Shown here piece by piece: positions 62,722-64,000 of a stretch of 64,000 nucleotides of DNA. A program made the translations under genes and the position numbers. Below the pieces are notes generated by a model. It did not search any database and was not told the origin of the DNA. It saw nothing but the letters and a program-made list of their open reading frames with translations. This stretch comes from Primula veris (lineage: Eukaryota; Streptophyta; Magnoliopsida; Ericales; Primulaceae), in contig OY821750.1 in the NCBI GenBank assembly GCA_963682055.1, positions 6,388,501 through 6,452,500 on the forward strand, read 5' to 3'. Numbering within the stretch: the stretch's first letter is position 1; every line of letters starts with the position of its first letter.

Positions 62722-62949
62722 CTTCCTCCGTTCCAACTTAGTGGGGCTATACGAAAATACGTGTAAATTTAACCGATAAATAACTCATATCTAAGTTATC
62801 GAAATCAAAATTTTCAAAAGTTAATCATATGGTTCAAATGTTAAACTATTTGAAAAAAAATTTAAATTTTACATTTCAACAATTTAAACACGAGATATTT
62901 TTTTGTCAAAGTTGCACGTAGATACATAGAACCCTAATATTATGAGAGT
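62722..62949. mobile_element. Stowaway-like MITE
   Basis: The left end CTTCCTCCGTTCCAACTTAG is clear; the right end ATATTATGAGAGTA is worn. The interior GATAAATAACTCATATCTAA and GTTCAAATGTTAAACTATTT match the 5736 copy almost base for base. Confidence 0.75.
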
Positions 62950-64000
62950 ATCAAATAATTTTTGATACTACTAAATCATTTTGACAATATTCCATTAAAT
63001 TGATAAAAAATGATAGATACATACATAAACACAGGTTTGATATTAACATACATACATAACACGTAATTTGATTAAAAATTATTTAATTTCATTCTAAACA
63101 AAGTAACACTTTCAAAATAAATTAAAAACACTGTTAAAATAATAGACGTATCTTACTATGACCATCTTCTGTTAGGTTGTGGTAATGGTTTTATGACGAT
63201 GTGGTAAGAACATGGAGGCCCGACAGAGGCAAACAATGAGGGAGGGTGAATGAAGAGAGAGCAGTGAGCCCAGACGGCGGTGGATGAGTCTCCGCTATAT
63301 ATGGTGGTGGTGAAGAAATTCCGAGATGGTGAGGTTGATCGACGGCGGGACATAATTCGTTGTTCTTATGTTCTCTGGATGAATTGATTAGGAGAAGAGA
63401 TATAATACGTTGTTACACGAGAATTGAATTATTGTTTTAATCTGATTACAAAATAAGACTCGAGGACATGTTATATTTGCTAATTAAGTCTCCAAAATTG
63501 TAAACCCACACCCACTCAATTTTCTCTATGAGTTAAGCATCCTTAGGCATTTTGGTGTAGTATGATGCTGAATATATTTTAAATCTATTCCTCTTTCACA
63601 ATTTGCCTTTAAAAAAAAATCATATATAATATAACAAGACATTAAAAATGGGCTGATCATAGAAATAACAACCAAGATGGGGTACTAATGTGTTGTTTTC
63701 AATAAAACTACATGTGGACTAATTCTCAATTCATCCATTGGTTCAAGATTTTTATAGGAAAAAACAAGTAATTGTGGGGTCTCCCAATAACAATATACAT
63801 GATGCCCTGTTTTAGATTGTCTCAATTTATTGAGGCACTTATCAAAAATAATAAACAATTTTATAACGCTTACTAAATTATCGCTATATATAATATACAG
63901 TTACCAAAACTAAGACAAAAAGTAAAGGGTAAAAGTGTCATTTATAATACGAGACAAACATAACGATGCTGTTCACTTAATATTTGTTATTGAACGTAGT
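62950..64000. other. Right end of window, no supported gene
   Basis: Mostly AT-rich. About 63160-63360 is GC-richer and purine-rich on the plus strand, with a 65-codon minus-strand frame (MSRRRSTSPSRNFF) that I do not recognise. It could be the 5' end of a gene or a transposon piece, but nothing around it supports a complete gene. Confidence 0.4.

Noticed and set aside
1..64000. CRISPR arrays, operons, bacterial mobile elements
   Set aside because: All direct repeats belong to microsatellites, transposons or intronic tandem arrays of a plant genome; none has equal spacers with unique sequence.

Overview
The window is nuclear DNA of a flowering plant, most likely a eudicot. It is AT-rich, its genes are split by long AT-rich introns with GT-AG borders (one GC-AG), and it carries plant-specific gene families and plant transposons. 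The species cannot be named from the sequence alone.

Four intact genes were assembled exon by exon, each with a closed reading frame. (1) 1540-9704, plus strand, 5 exons, 545 aa: a pectin methylesterase with an N-terminal inhibitor domain (PME51-like). (2) 12607-14951, minus strand, 8 exons, 213 aa: a calcineurin B-like calcium sensor of the CBL4/SOS3 type. (3) 16276-22562, minus strand, 3 exons, 314 aa: a SINA/SIAH-type RING E3 ubiquitin ligase, whose 4.5-kb first intron holds tandem copies of the end of exon 1. (4) 39033-51119, minus strand, 13 exons, 1804 aa: a JmjC histone H3K9 demethylase of the KDM3/IBM1-JMJ25 group, with a 1135-residue first exon full of short repeats and AT-hooks. These genes act in different processes (cell wall, Ca2+ signalling, ubiquitination, chromatin); nothing suggests a functional cluster.

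Between genes 3 and 4 lies a decayed zone. It holds a partial pseudogene copy of the nearby JMJ gene (26825-27850), a broken DEG/HtrA-type protease pseudogene with its catalytic residues lost (28148-34316), and a solo LTR with a perfect 5-bp target duplication (34477-37395). A Cassandra-type 5S-RNA-bearing TRIM cluster is nested in that LTR.

The window is a compact record of small transposons, many with identifiable target-site duplications (TSDs): a Mutator-type foldback (9-bp TSD) and a tRNA-derived SINE (17-bp TSD) in JMJ introns, a TRIM in the DEG pseudogene, hAT-type elements at 2.6, 26.3 and 61 kb, a mini-CACTA at 52.6 kb, and at least seven Stowaway-like MITEs. The right end (51.1-64 kb) has no gene I can support, only transposon pieces and one unrecognised, stop-containing coding-like remnant near 56.3-57.1 kb.
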